Of a DNA stretch of 36,308 nucleotides, positions 23,714-31,659 are shown one piece after another. Under the pieces are notes generated by a model, which was given only the letters and a program-made list of their open reading frames with translations, searched no databases and had not been told where the DNA came from. Within the stretch, counting starts at the first letter, position 1, and each line of letters opens with the position of its first letter. The stretch comes from an uncultured Flavobacteriales bacterium (lineage in GTDB: Bacteria > Bacteroidota > Bacteroidia > Flavobacteriales_D > Crocinitomicaceae): positions 1 to 36,308 of the forward strand of contig CAIOSO010000154.1 in the NCBI GenBank assembly GCA_903860985.1, written 5' to 3'. Position numbers and translations under genes: made by a program.

Positions 23714-24976
23714 TTATGCCGGGAAACAGAGGAAGTATTTTTCCACTGGCTGTGCAAGCGCAGAAATATTTAGGTTATCTGATGCCTCCGTTAAATCAAC
23801 GATGGAGCCATTTTTCATTAACAGATTAATGTTCTGCTTATCTTGATTGTACGCCTTATTTGTGAGGATATCTGAATAAACAAAATAGTCAACTTCCTCT
23901 TTCGTCAATTGATAGCCATCTTGAACACGTTTGCGTTCAGCTGCAATTCGTTCTTCACTGAATGGCTCCTTCGAAATAACGATTTTAAACAATTTTCGAT
24001 TCACCAAACATTTAGATAATTGGGATAAAATGTTATCTGGATTACTTTGCCAAACTTTAATCGCTGACCAAATGTCGTAATCGTCTAATTGCGCAAAGTT
24101 TTCTAGCACCTCTTTTCGTTGATGAAAGTCATTTTCGGAGATGTCTTGTGTCATGAAAAAGGACAAGGCTGGACTCGCAAAAACATCATCTCCTCGTTTA
24201 GCTAGAAATTTAGCACGACGCAGTGCGTGAATCAGCATAAATTCAGCAGCAACAACTGTTTTGTGTAAGTATACTTGCCAGTACATTAAGCGACGAGCAA
24301 CAATGAACTTTTCAATCGAATAAATTCCTTTTTCCTCGAGAACCAATTGTCCATCCCGGACATTCAACATTTCAATTAATCGTTCAGACCCTATAATTCC
24401 TTCGCTTACTCCTGAATAAAAACTATCTCGGTTCAAGTAATCGAGTCGATCCATGTCCAATTGACTAGAAACTAATTGATGCAAAAATGGTTTGTGGTAT
24501 TTATTTTGGAAAATGAGTAAGGCCATATCGAGCTGACCATCAAATTCCTTAGACAAATCTTCAATAAAGAAAGCGGAAATCTCTTCGTGACTCACTCCAC
24601 AAACGATGTCGTATTCCAGCGCATGACTAAACGGACCATGTCCAATGTCGTGCAGTAAAATCGCCAAGCAAACAGCACGCTCTTCTTCCACCGTTATTTC
24701 ATGACCTTTCCTTCGGATCGTTGCCACAGCCTCACTCATCAAGTGCATCGCACCTAAAACATGATGAAAACGCGTGTGATTTGCTCCTGGATAAACAAGG
24801 TGACTTAATCCCAACTGCATGATGCGACGAAGTCGCTGCATATGAGGATGTTCCAAAATATCGAAAATTATTTCGTCTGGAATTGTAATAAAACCATAGA
24901 CTGGGTCGTTAATAATTTTCTTCTTGTTGTTTCGATGTTGATTCGGTTGCAATTGAGTACCTTTAATTAAATTCAT
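23714..24976 (-). CDS. HD-domain phosphohydrolase, SAMHD1/dNTPase-like
   Basis: The product has 420 residues. The HD metal site is complete: H67 and H71/H72 in NHTRFHHVLGAMHL, H109-D110 in LLHDIGHGPFSHALE, and the distal Asp in SQLDMDRLDYLNRDSFYSGV. This pattern is that of the SAMHD1/EF1143 group, which hydrolyses dNTPs to nucleosides plus triphosphate; the substrate here is inferred. The ~200-residue C-terminal helical part is normal for the family. It is divergent from porX, with only 24 bp between the start codons. Downstream, about 120 nt of AT-rich sequence separates it from the toxin gene. Confidence 0.9.
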   Translation of the reverse strand: MNLIKGTQLQPNQHRNNKKKIINDPVYGFITIPDEIIFDILEHPHMQRLRRIMQLGLSHLVYPGANHTRFHHVLGAMHLMSEAVATIRRKGHEITVEEERAVCLAILLHDIGHGPFSHALEYDIVCGVSHEEISAFFIEDLSKEFDGQLDMALLIFQNKYHKPFLHQLVSSQLDMDRLDYLNRDSFYSGVSEGIIGSERLIEMLNVRDGQLVLEEKGIYSIEKFIVARRLMYWQVYLHKTVVAAEFMLIHALRRAKFLAKRGDDVFASPALSFFMTQDISENDFHQRKEVLENFAQLDDYDIWSAIKVWQSNPDNILSQLSKCLVNRKLFKIVISKEPFSEERIAAERKRVQDGYQLTKEEVDYFVYSDILTNKAYNQDKQNINLLMKNGSIVDLTEASDNLNISALAQPVEKYFLCFPA

Positions 24977-24977
24977 T

Positions 24978-24985
24978 CAAAACTA
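24978..24985 (-). promoter_or_regulatory. Bacteroidota -7 box (TAGTTTTG) before the HD-domain gene
   Basis: This is a full TAnnTTTG match, one base before the ATG at 24976. The start may lie slightly downstream, because the first ~18 residues are not conserved, or the box may be a chance match. Confidence 0.3.
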
Positions 24986-25000
24986 TTAAAAATAAGGCAT

Positions 25001-26545
25001 ATGCAGGGTAAAATTCTTTGGGCGGATGATGAAATTGAATTATTGAAACCACATATTTTGTTTCTAGAAGCAAAAGGTTACTCGGTAGATCCAGTGACCA
25101 ACGGACAAGATGCTATCGAAAAAGCTTTGGATAATCACTACGATATTATTTTCTTGGATGAAAACATGCCAGGTTTAACGGGATTAGAAACCTTATTTCA
25201 AATCAAAGAGCAGAAACCGCTGGTACCTATTGTCATGATCACGAAAAGTGAAGAGGAACACATCATGGAAGAAGCCATTGGAAGCAAAATTGCTGATTAC
25301 CTCATCAAACCGGTCAACCCAAATCAAATTCTGTTAAGTATTAAAAAGAATTTAGATGTGTCTAAATTAGTCAGTCAAAAAACCAATTCTAACTACCAAC
25401 AAGAATTCCGCCAGCTCGGTATGCAGTTGATGGGACGAATGGACGCGGAAGAATGGAAAGAATTCTACGCGAAATTGGTTTATTGGGAGTTAGAATTAGA
25501 TAAGATTGAGGATTCAGGCATGCGTGAGATTTTCGACATGCAAAAGAAGGAAGCGAACAAACTTTTTTGTGACTTTATTGAAGACAACTACTTGGATTGG
25601 GTAAACGGAACAGAAGATGCGCCTCAAATGATTCACACATTAGTTAAAGATAAAATCGCACCATACATCGGAAAAGAAAAAACGGCCGTTCTCGTGATCG
25701 ATAATTTGCGATTCGATCAGTGGAAAATGATTGAGCCGATTCTTTCTCGTTACTTTTCCAAAGAAGAAGAAGAAATTGTTTTTTCTATTTTACCAACGGC
25801 AACGCATTACGCAAGAAATGCATTCTTTGCCGGATTATTGCCCTCCGAAATAGAAAAACGATTCCCAACATTGTGGAAAAATGAAGACGATGAAGGAGGA
25901 AAAAATATGCATGAAAAAGAGTTTCTAGATGCGCAATTAAAACGTTTAGGTAAAAACGTGAAATGGAGCTATAGCAAAATCACGAATGTCGAAGCGGGAA
26001 AGAAACTTGGGGATTCGTTTCACACATGGAAGGACAACGATGTTAACTTTATTGTCTACAATTTCGTAGATATGCTTTCGCATGCGCGCACAGAGATGGA
26101 GGTCATTCGGGAACTTGCGGACAACGAATCCGCGTATCGTTCGATTACCGTTTCGTGGCTGGAACACTCTCCCCTACTCGAAATTATCAAAAAAATTGCG
26201 GATGCCGGAATCCGATTAATCGTTACGACCGACCACGGAACAATCAAGGTCAACAAACCGGTTCGAATCGTTGGTGAACGAAATACCAATTCCAATTTAC
26301 GCTACAAAGCTGGAAGAGGTTTAACGTACGATGCGAAAGAAGTATTTTCCGTGAAGAATCCAAGTGAAGCTTTCCTACCGAAATTAAAACTTTCAGCCGA
26401 ATTCGTTTTTGCCAGAGAACAAGATTTCTTCGTGTATCCAAACAATTACAATCATTTCGTGAATTATTACGGAAGTACCTTTCAGCATGGTGGAATTTCC
26501 TTAGAAGAAGTATTAATTCCTTACATTTCTTTAAAGGCAAAATAA
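25001..26545 (+). CDS. porX: PorX-type response regulator with PglZ/alkaline-phosphatase domain
   Basis: The product has 514 residues. An N-terminal receiver domain (1-~118) has D9/D10, the phospho-acceptor D53 (IIFLDENMP) and K103-P104. A helical linker leads to a PglZ domain of the alkaline-phosphatase superfamily, with metal-site residues in LVIDNLRFDQW (D234), PTATHYARNAFFAG, NFVDMLSHAR (D357, H361), VTTDHG (D411, H412) and a final FQHGG. This is the architecture of PorX, the response regulator of the PorXY system that controls the type IX secretion system and gliding in Bacteroidota. The Porphyromonas protein was shown to be a zinc-dependent phosphodiesterase acting on oligonucleotides. 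The sensor kinase PorY is not in the window. Confidence 0.93.
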   Translation: MQGKILWADDEIELLKPHILFLEAKGYSVDPVTNGQDAIEKALDNHYDIIFLDENMPGLTGLETLFQIKEQKPLVPIVMITKSEEEHIMEEAIGSKIADYLIKPVNPNQILLSIKKNLDVSKLVSQKTNSNYQQEFRQLGMQLMGRMDAEEWKEFYAKLVYWELELDKIEDSGMREIFDMQKKEANKLFCDFIEDNYLDWVNGTEDAPQMIHTLVKDKIAPYIGKEKTAVLVIDNLRFDQWKMIEPILSRYFSKEEEEIVFSILPTATHYARNAFFAGLLPSEIEKRFPTLWKNEDDEGGKNMHEKEFLDAQLKRLGKNVKWSYSKITNVEAGKKLGDSFHTWKDNDVNFIVYNFVDMLSHARTEMEVIRELADNESAYRSITVSWLEHSPLLEIIKKIADAGIRLIVTTDHGTIKVNKPVRIVGERNTNSNLRYKAGRGLTYDAKEVFSVKNPSEAFLPKLKLSAEFVFAREQDFFVYPNNYNHFVNYYGSTFQHGGISLEEVLIPYISLKAK

Positions 26546-26587
26546 ACGAATATTTTTCCTTCTTTAGAACAATTCAAAATAAGGGAT

Positions 26588-26605
26588 TTCGTACTTTTGT
26601 ACGAA
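26588..26605 (+). promoter_or_regulatory. Inverted repeat abutting the sufS start codon
   Basis: TTCGTAC and GTACGAA form a perfect 7-bp inverted repeat around TTTT, ending 1 nt before the sufS ATG. It contains the TACTTTTG -7 box (26592-26599), so a bound repressor would block the promoter; alternatively it could fold at the very 5' end of the message. A site for an Fe-S or redox sensor is inference from position only. Confidence 0.45.
26592..26599 (+). promoter_or_regulatory. Bacteroidota -7 box (TACTTTTG) for sufS
   Basis: This is a full TAnnTTTG match ending 7 nt before the sufS ATG, in the middle of an inverted repeat. It implies that sufS-sufE-DUF59 has its own promoter rather than reading through from porX. 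Confidence 0.45.
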
Positions 26606-26606
26606 T

Positions 26607-27842
26607 ATGAGCGACTTGGAATTAAAACCATTCAACGTACGGGAAATTAGAGAAGAATTTCCGGCACTTCGTCAACAAATTTATGGGAAGAATCTCATTT
26701 ATTTTGACAACGGTGCAACATCACAGAAACCTAAATTGGTGTTAGATGCCATCAATTTATTTTATTCCAAAGAAAATGCGAATATTCACCGTGGTGTACA
26801 TTACATGAGTCAAAAAGCCACCACCGAATACGAAGCGGCTCGTCAGCGTATTCAACGTTACCTTGGCGCACGAAAATCAGAAGAAATCATTTTTACAAAA
26901 GGAACAACCGACAGCATCAATTTGGTTGCTTATTCCTTTGGACTAAGCCTAAGCGCTGGAGATGAAGTTCTCATCTCAGCAATGGAGCACCATTCAAATA
27001 TTGTTCCGTGGCAAATGTTATGTGAACGTCAAGGTTGTACCTTAAAAGTTGCTCCGATTAATCTACGTGGCGAATTAATCATGGAAGAATTTGATAAGCT
27101 TCTTTCTAAAAAAACCAAGCTAGTAGCCATCACACATATTTCTAATACGCTTGGGACAATAAATCCAGTGAAAGAAATCATTGAAAAAGCACACGCTCTT
27201 GGATCCAAAGTACTCGTGGATGGTGCGCAAAGCATTCAACACATGCACATCAATGTCAAAGAAATGAATTGTGACTTTTATGTTTTTTCAAGTCACAAGG
27301 TTTTTGGTCCAACTGGAATCGGAGTTCTATATGGAAAAGAGGAGCTTTTAGACCGTATGCCACCTTATCAGGGTGGTGGAGACATGATTTCACGCGTGAC
27401 CTTTGAAAGAACTACCTACAATGAACTTCCATTTAAATTTGAAGCGGGAACACCACATATTGCCGGAGGGATTTGTCTAGGTAAAGCATTTGAATTCTTA
27501 GAATCTATAGACATGGCAGCAGCAGAGCGTCATGAACGTGAATTAGCGAAGTACGCCGAAGATATGTTGGATACCTTTGAAGGATTACAGATTATCGGTG
27601 AAGCGAAAAACAAAACTTCCGTTGTTTCTTTCTCTGTGAAAGGGATTCATCCGTTTGATATCGGCACGCTCTTGGACAAACAAGGAATTGCCGTTCGAAC
27701 CGGACACCATTGTACACAGCCATTGATGGATTTTTATGGCATTCCCGGAACCGTTCGCGCGTCTTTCGCATTTTATAACACGAAACAAGAAATCGACACA
27801 TTCGTCGAAGCAGTTGAACGCAGTTTAAGCATGTTGAAATAA
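26607..27842 (+). CDS. sufS: Cysteine desulfurase SufS
   Basis: The product has 411 residues and is a PLP-dependent group II desulfurase. The PLP lysine is K231 (FSSHKVFGPTG); the cofactor-contacting His is in MEHHSN (126-131) and Asp is in LVDGAQS (D205). The catalytic persulfide cysteine is C369 in RTGHHCTQP. It takes sulfur from cysteine and hands it to SufE for Fe-S cluster assembly. It is followed at once by sufE and a DUF59 gene. sufB, sufC and sufD are not adjacent: the gene upstream is porX. Confidence 0.96.
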   Translation: MSDLELKPFNVREIREEFPALRQQIYGKNLIYFDNGATSQKPKLVLDAINLFYSKENANIHRGVHYMSQKATTEYEAARQRIQRYLGARKSEEIIFTKGTTDSINLVAYSFGLSLSAGDEVLISAMEHHSNIVPWQMLCERQGCTLKVAPINLRGELIMEEFDKLLSKKTKLVAITHISNTLGTINPVKEIIEKAHALGSKVLVDGAQSIQHMHINVKEMNCDFYVFSSHKVFGPTGIGVLYGKEELLDRMPPYQGGGDMISRVTFERTTYNELPFKFEAGTPHIAGGICLGKAFEFLESIDMAAAERHERELAKYAEDMLDTFEGLQIIGEAKNKTSVVSFSVKGIHPFDIGTLLDKQGIAVRTGHHCTQPLMDFYGIPGTVRASFAFYNTKQEIDTFVEAVERSLSMLK

Positions 27843-27843
27843 G

Positions 27844-28263
27844 ATGAACTTAACAGAAAAACAAGAAGAAATCATACAAGAATTCGAAGTTTTCGATGAT
27901 TGGATGGAAAAATACGAATACATCATAGATCTGGGAAAAGATTTGCCAAAGATTGATGAAGAACACAAAACAGAAGACCGACTCATTGAGGGTTGCCAAT
28001 CGCGCGTGTGGCTGGATTCACATTTCGATCATGGTAAAATGCATTTCACTGCAGATTCAGATGCCATCATTACCAAAGGAATTATTGGACTTTTAATCCG
28101 TGTACTGGATGGAGAAGAGCCAAATGACATTGCAACGGCAGATTTGTTTTTCATCTCCAAAATCGGACTGCAGGAACACCTTTCGCCCACCCGCGCCAAT
28201 GGATTACTGGGAATGGTGAAAAGATTAAAATTAGAAGCAATTAAACATATTTCAGCGTCATGA
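27844..28263 (+). CDS. sufE: SufE sulfur-acceptor protein
   Basis: The product has 139 residues. The active cysteine is C51 in RLIEGCQSRVWL, the SufE signature, and the C-terminal block GLQEHLSPTRANGLLGM is also typical. It accepts persulfide sulfur from SufS and passes it to the scaffold. It starts 1 nt after the sufS stop, and its stop overlaps the ATG of the next gene (ATGA). Confidence 0.96.
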   Translation: MNLTEKQEEIIQEFEVFDDWMEKYEYIIDLGKDLPKIDEEHKTEDRLIEGCQSRVWLDSHFDHGKMHFTADSDAIITKGIIGLLIRVLDGEEPNDIATADLFFISKIGLQEHLSPTRANGLLGMVKRLKLEAIKHISAS

Positions 28264-28565
28264 ATGACTTAGAAGATCGCATTGTAGAAATGATGAAAAC
28301 CATCTATGACCCAGAAATTCCAGTGGATATTTTTGAGCTGGGATTAATCTATGAAGTAAAAGTAGAGGAAGACAACCATGTGTTCATCGACATGACCTTA
28401 ACATCTCCGAATTGTCCCGTAGCTGAAAGCTTGCCAAAAGAAGTAGAAGATAAAGTTGCTTCGGTAGAAGGCGTTGCTTCAGCAAAAGTCAACATCGTTT
28501 TTGACCCACCTTGGGACAAGGACATGATGAGCGAAGAAGCAAAACTGGAATTAGGATTTCTTTAA
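28260..28565 (+). CDS. DUF59/MIP18-family Fe-S assembly protein (SufT-like)
   Basis: The product has 101 residues. The pattern IYDPEIPVDIFELGLIYEV, then MTLTSPNCPVAESLP with the conserved C52, then VFDPPWDKDMMSEEAKLELG is that of the small DUF59 proteins found in SUF operons. SufT-type members help mature or deliver Fe-S clusters; the details are unclear. It is coupled to sufE by a 4-nt overlap, and its last 4 bases overlap the end of the convergent lipoprotein gene. Confidence 0.92.
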   Translation: MNDLEDRIVEMMKTIYDPEIPVDIFELGLIYEVKVEEDNHVFIDMTLTSPNCPVAESLPKEVEDKVASVEGVASAKVNIVFDPPWDKDMMSEEAKLELGFL

Positions 28566-28984
28566 TTCTTGCGCAAAGCAAAACGACGCAATCGGTATTG
28601 TTGGCTGTCGTAATATTCGAACTCTAAATTTTTCTTGGAGGAAAGTAAGATGCGAATGTCAATCGTATCCGATTCGCGAACAACCAACAAGTGATCCCCT
28701 TTTTCATTTATAGTAAATGGAGCCTGCACCGTCACAAATGAATCGATCACTTGATTCGTGCCAAAATGAAGGTAATCGAAATCAATTCGTCCACTAATGG
28801 TTTTTAAGTCCGAAGAGATCTTGATTTCTCCAATTGGTAAACTATCGTAAAAAGTGAATCCCTCTCCGTCCAAAACACGCGCTAATTCAACTGTCCATGT
28901 TCCATCTATACGCTTGAGCTGAGCCTTCTGCTTATTGCAAGAGGAGATTGCAATCAATAGGATAATATAAAGTAGTTTTCTCAT
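28562..28984 (-). CDS. Small lipoprotein of unknown function
   Basis: The product has 140 residues. MRKLLYIILLIAISSC is a lipoprotein signal with C16 lipidated. The mature part begins with a GTWTVE segment and has alternating beta strands, in the style of lipocalin-like Bacteroidota lipoproteins, but I cannot name the family. It is last in the operon that starts with the LuxE-like gene: its ATG overlaps the M20 gene stop by 4 nt. Confidence 0.75.
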   Translation of the reverse strand: MRKLLYIILLIAISSCNKQKAQLKRIDGTWTVELARVLDGEGFTFYDSLPIGEIKISSDLKTISGRIDFDYLHFGTNQVIDSFVTVQAPFTINEKGDHLLVVRESDTIDIRILLSSKKNLEFEYYDSQQYRLRRFALRKN

Positions 28985-30165
28985 GCTTGAAATGCGATGC
29001 TACACATGGCCATCATCCCCATTTTCAAGGCCTCTTCATCGATATTGAAACGCGGGTGATGTACTGCGTATGTAATTCCTTTTTCCTTGTTTCCCACGCC
29101 TAAACGAAAGAAGCAAACTGGAATTTCTTGACTGTAAAAGGCAAAATCTTCGGCTGTCATGCGCAAAGCTAATTCGTGAACGTGCTCAGGTCCAAAAACC
29201 TCGTTAAAAAGAACTTTAACGTCCTCCGTAAGCTTTTCATCGTTTTTCAAAAAAGGATATCCTTTTGAAATCATTAAGTCGATATGTCCTCCAAATAGAG
29301 TGGAAACTTCTTCAGCTTCATTTACTAAAATCGTATACGCTTTTGCTCTCCAAATTTCATCCATCGTTCGGAATGTTCCTTTGATGTGTGCTTCCGATGG
29401 AATCACATTTGTTGAACCCAACGCTTCAAAGCGACCAAAGGTTAAAACATGTGGAACAGCTTCCGGACATTCTGTTTGAAAACGTACTTTCACACGTCGC
29501 ATCCACTCTGCACCCATTTCAATTGGATTCACACATTTCTCCGGTAATGCTCCGTGTCCGCCAACACCTTTAATGTTCACATGCAATTCATCGCTAGAAG
29601 CCATATATAAACCTGGTCGCAATCCAACGTTTCCGACTTCCATTTCTGGAAACACATGTAATGCATACATTTTTTCTACCGTTGGATGATGTAGCACTCC
29701 GGCTTTCATCATCAAACTCGCACCACCAGGATTCATTTCTTCTCCAGGTTGAAAAATCAATTTCAAGGGTTGTTTCAAATCTTTTCGATTCGCTTGCAAA
29801 ATCACAGCGGAACCTAACAAAATGGAGGTGTGAACATCGTGTCCACAGGCGTGCATCCATCCGTCAACCTCAGATTTATATAGAACATCGTTTTCTTCTT
29901 GAATCGGCAAAGCATCTAAGTCCGCACGTAAGCCAATACAGGATTGTTCCTTCGTATGATGATCTGCGCCAATCCAAGCAACGACTCCTGTTTCAGCAAC
30001 ATGTGTTTCATGTTCGATCCCATAACGAGAAAGAATTTCAGAAACAAAAAGCATGGTGTTTTTCTCTTGGAAAGAAGGTTCTGGGTGACGATGCATGTGT
30101 TGACGCCAGGACTGAACTTCCGTAAAGATTTCGCTAACTAAAGACGAAAGGCGATCAGGATTCAT
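28981..30165 (-). CDS. M20-family metal-dependent amidohydrolase
   Basis: The product has 394 residues. The dinuclear metal site of M20D amidohydrolases is visible: ACGHDVHTS (C107, H109, D110), FQPGEEMNPGG (E142/E143), LHVFPE, and a C-terminal H in YAVHHPRFN. GLRADLDALPIQEEN is the family signature. Members (hippurate hydrolase, N-acyl-amino-acid or IAA-conjugate amidohydrolases) cleave N-acyl amino acids; no signal peptide is seen, so it is cytoplasmic and the substrate is undetermined. It overlaps the TauE-like gene by 11 nt. Confidence 0.93.
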   Translation of the reverse strand: MNPDRLSSLVSEIFTEVQSWRQHMHRHPEPSFQEKNTMLFVSEILSRYGIEHETHVAETGVVAWIGADHHTKEQSCIGLRADLDALPIQEENDVLYKSEVDGWMHACGHDVHTSILLGSAVILQANRKDLKQPLKLIFQPGEEMNPGGASLMMKAGVLHHPTVEKMYALHVFPEMEVGNVGLRPGLYMASSDELHVNIKGVGGHGALPEKCVNPIEMGAEWMRRVKVRFQTECPEAVPHVLTFGRFEALGSTNVIPSEAHIKGTFRTMDEIWRAKAYTILVNEAEEVSTLFGGHIDLMISKGYPFLKNDEKLTEDVKVLFNEVFGPEHVHELALRMTAEDFAFYSQEIPVCFFRLGVGNKEKGITYAVHHPRFNIDEEALKMGMMAMCSIAFQA

Positions 30166-30556
30166 TGGATGAGATAGATGAATAACCAGATATAATTAAT
30201 CGAAACGAAACATACGCCAAAAAAATACCAAAAATCAATTTGACCATTCCTGGTGAAAGTTTCAAAGATAATTTGGATCCGACGTACGCACCAATTACAA
30301 AAGTAGCAGCGATCACAAGACCGTATTTCCATTCAATATTTCCGGACTTCCAATAATTAATCACCGCAAAAAGCACAACAGGCATCGAAAGCACGAATAA
30401 GCTCGTCCCTTGAGCTGTGTGCTGCGAAAGTCCAAGAAAGAAGACCAAAGCTGGAACAATGATGACTCCACCCCCTACTCCAACGAATCCACTGAGAACT
30501 CCAGCGAAAATTCCAATGATGGCAAGGATAAGGATGGTTTGTGGTGTCATTTCCAT
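30155..30556 (-). CDS. TauE/SafE (TSUP) family permease, half-size
   Basis: The product has 133 residues with four hydrophobic helices. GIFAGVLSGFVGVGGGVIIVPALV (about 17-40) is the TSUP signature with its glycine-rich loop. Full-length TSUP permeases have two such repeats in about 250 residues; this gene has only one, so it would need to dimerise. Such short forms exist in Bacteroidota. TSUP proteins export sulfite or organosulfonates or similar anions; the substrate is unknown. It lies between the LuxE-like gene (20 nt upstream) and the M20 gene (overlapping). Confidence 0.88.
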   Translation of the reverse strand: MEMTPQTILILAIIGIFAGVLSGFVGVGGGVIIVPALVFFLGLSQHTAQGTSLFVLSMPVVLFAVINYWKSGNIEWKYGLVIAATFVIGAYVGSKLSLKLSPGMVKLIFGIFLAYVSFRLIISGYSSISSNES

Positions 30557-30576
30557 TCAAAGATATCAAAAATAGC

Positions 30577-31548
30577 TTATTGATCGACGAGAAGATTACA
30601 TCCACGGACATCTGCTTCGTCAAAGCGTCCCTCTAAATAAAATCCATCACCTTCTATTCGTCCCAAATCTTGTGTTTGGATAAATGCGCAGCTGTGTTGA
30701 TTCGCTAAATCGATGACATTGATTCCACCAGATCGTTCAGTTGGAAAAAGCGTGAATGGATCGTATGGATCACGAATGAGAATTTTCATCCACGGAACGA
30801 CTTGAAATTTACCATCTTTCATGGAATAACCTTGAGAGAGGATTTCCGTCATGCCATATTCAGAACATACGTGATCTACTCCAAGTCCTTCGATGAGCAC
30901 TGCATGTAATTCCGCTTTCGTCAATTCCTTTCGACGTCCTTTCATTCCGCCGGTTTCAATGATGATGGCTTCCGATAAATCAATGTTCAATTCAGCTAAA
31001 TCCAACAAGGCATAGGAAACACCGAAAATGATGACTTTTTTTCCTTGAGACACAGCTGCTTGATACCGCTCAATTAGCGAAGAAGGCTCATTTAGTAAGA
31101 ATCCCGAAAGCTCCTGTTTAGATTGTTGAATGAGCGCGTTCACCATGTACACCAAAGAGGAATCACCTTGTTCTACATAATTTGGCAACAAAGCTAGTAC
31201 GACATAATCCTGAATGGAGCCAAAGAAATGAGAAAATCCGAGGAAAAACGATTCGTCGTACCATTGTTTTTCTGCCACATAATGCTGACTTCTTCCTGAA
31301 TTTCCTGTTCCACTGCTTTGAAAATGAAGGTCTACCCGTTCTTTTTGTTGATCCAAAATCCGGTTTGATTTAAAAAAAGAAATCGGTAAAAAAGGAATTT
31401 CTTCCAAGCAACTTGGATGTCCACGTTTCACCAAATCAACATAGGATCGATAAACCGCCACATGCTCATATTGGTATTGAAATAAAGCCAACGCACGTTC
31501 CTCGAAGTTATCCGGTGTTGTACTGACTAAATATTCCATAGCATGCAT
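30577..31548 (-). CDS. LuxE/PaaK-like acyl-adenylate synthetase family protein
   Basis: The product has 323 residues, or 320 from the ATG at 31539. The SSGTGNSGRSQHYV block (about 79-92) resembles the ATP-binding loop of adenylate-forming enzymes of the LuxE/PaaK type. SEYGMTEILSQGY (about 234-246) and the closing TQDLGRIEGDGFYLEGRFDEADVRGCN resemble the A5 and A8 motifs. LuxE activates fatty acids for aldehyde synthesis, but no LuxC reductase is present here, so another acid is likely activated. It heads an operon with the TauE-like, M20 and lipoprotein genes and is divergent from hemH. Confidence 0.75.
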   Translation of the reverse strand: MHAMEYLVSTTPDNFEERALALFQYQYEHVAVYRSYVDLVKRGHPSCLEEIPFLPISFFKSNRILDQQKERVDLHFQSSGTGNSGRSQHYVAEKQWYDESFFLGFSHFFGSIQDYVVLALLPNYVEQGDSSLVYMVNALIQQSKQELSGFLLNEPSSLIERYQAAVSQGKKVIIFGVSYALLDLAELNIDLSEAIIIETGGMKGRRKELTKAELHAVLIEGLGVDHVCSEYGMTEILSQGYSMKDGKFQVVPWMKILIRDPYDPFTLFPTERSGGINVIDLANQHSCAFIQTQDLGRIEGDGFYLEGRFDEADVRGCNLLVDQ

Positions 31549-31552
31549 GGCA

Positions 31553-31560
31553 CAAAGTTA
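31553..31560 (-). promoter_or_regulatory. Bacteroidota -7 box (TAACTTTG) for the LuxE-like operon
   Basis: This is a full TAnnTTTG match ending 4 nt before the first in-frame ATG and 13 nt before the second, which makes the second ATG (31539) a plausible start. Confidence 0.45.
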
Positions 31561-31603
31561 AGATGAAATGTCTATTCTTCATCGTTAAGACAGGAAATGT
31601 GCG

Positions 31604-31611
31604 TAATTTTG
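31604..31611 (+). promoter_or_regulatory. Bacteroidota -7 box (TAATTTTG) for hemH
   Basis: This is a full TAnnTTTG match 48 nt before the hemH ATG. The implied leader of about 40 nt contains an inverted repeat (31630-31644). Confidence 0.45.
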
Positions 31612-31629
31612 AACAAGCGTTGAAAAACG

Positions 31630-31644
31630 TTGTTAGAATAACAA
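31630..31644 (+). promoter_or_regulatory. Inverted repeat in the hemH leader
   Basis: TTGTTA and TAACAA form a perfect 6-bp repeat around GAA, between the hemH promoter box and the start codon. It is palindromic and AT-rich, so an operator is more likely than an RNA stem. Its role is unknown. Confidence 0.3.
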
Positions 31645-31659
31645 TACACAATCAGTAAT

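Noticed and set aside
23669..23773. 34-codon ORF starting in the spacer next to the HD-domain gene
   Set aside because: It is short, overlaps the 3' end of the HD gene on the opposite strand, has no promoter box and no similarity that I recognise.
29661..30125. Open frame of 154 codons opposite the M20 gene
   Set aside because: It lies wholly antisense to a well-supported gene, with no recognisable domain and a composition expected of a reverse-frame shadow.
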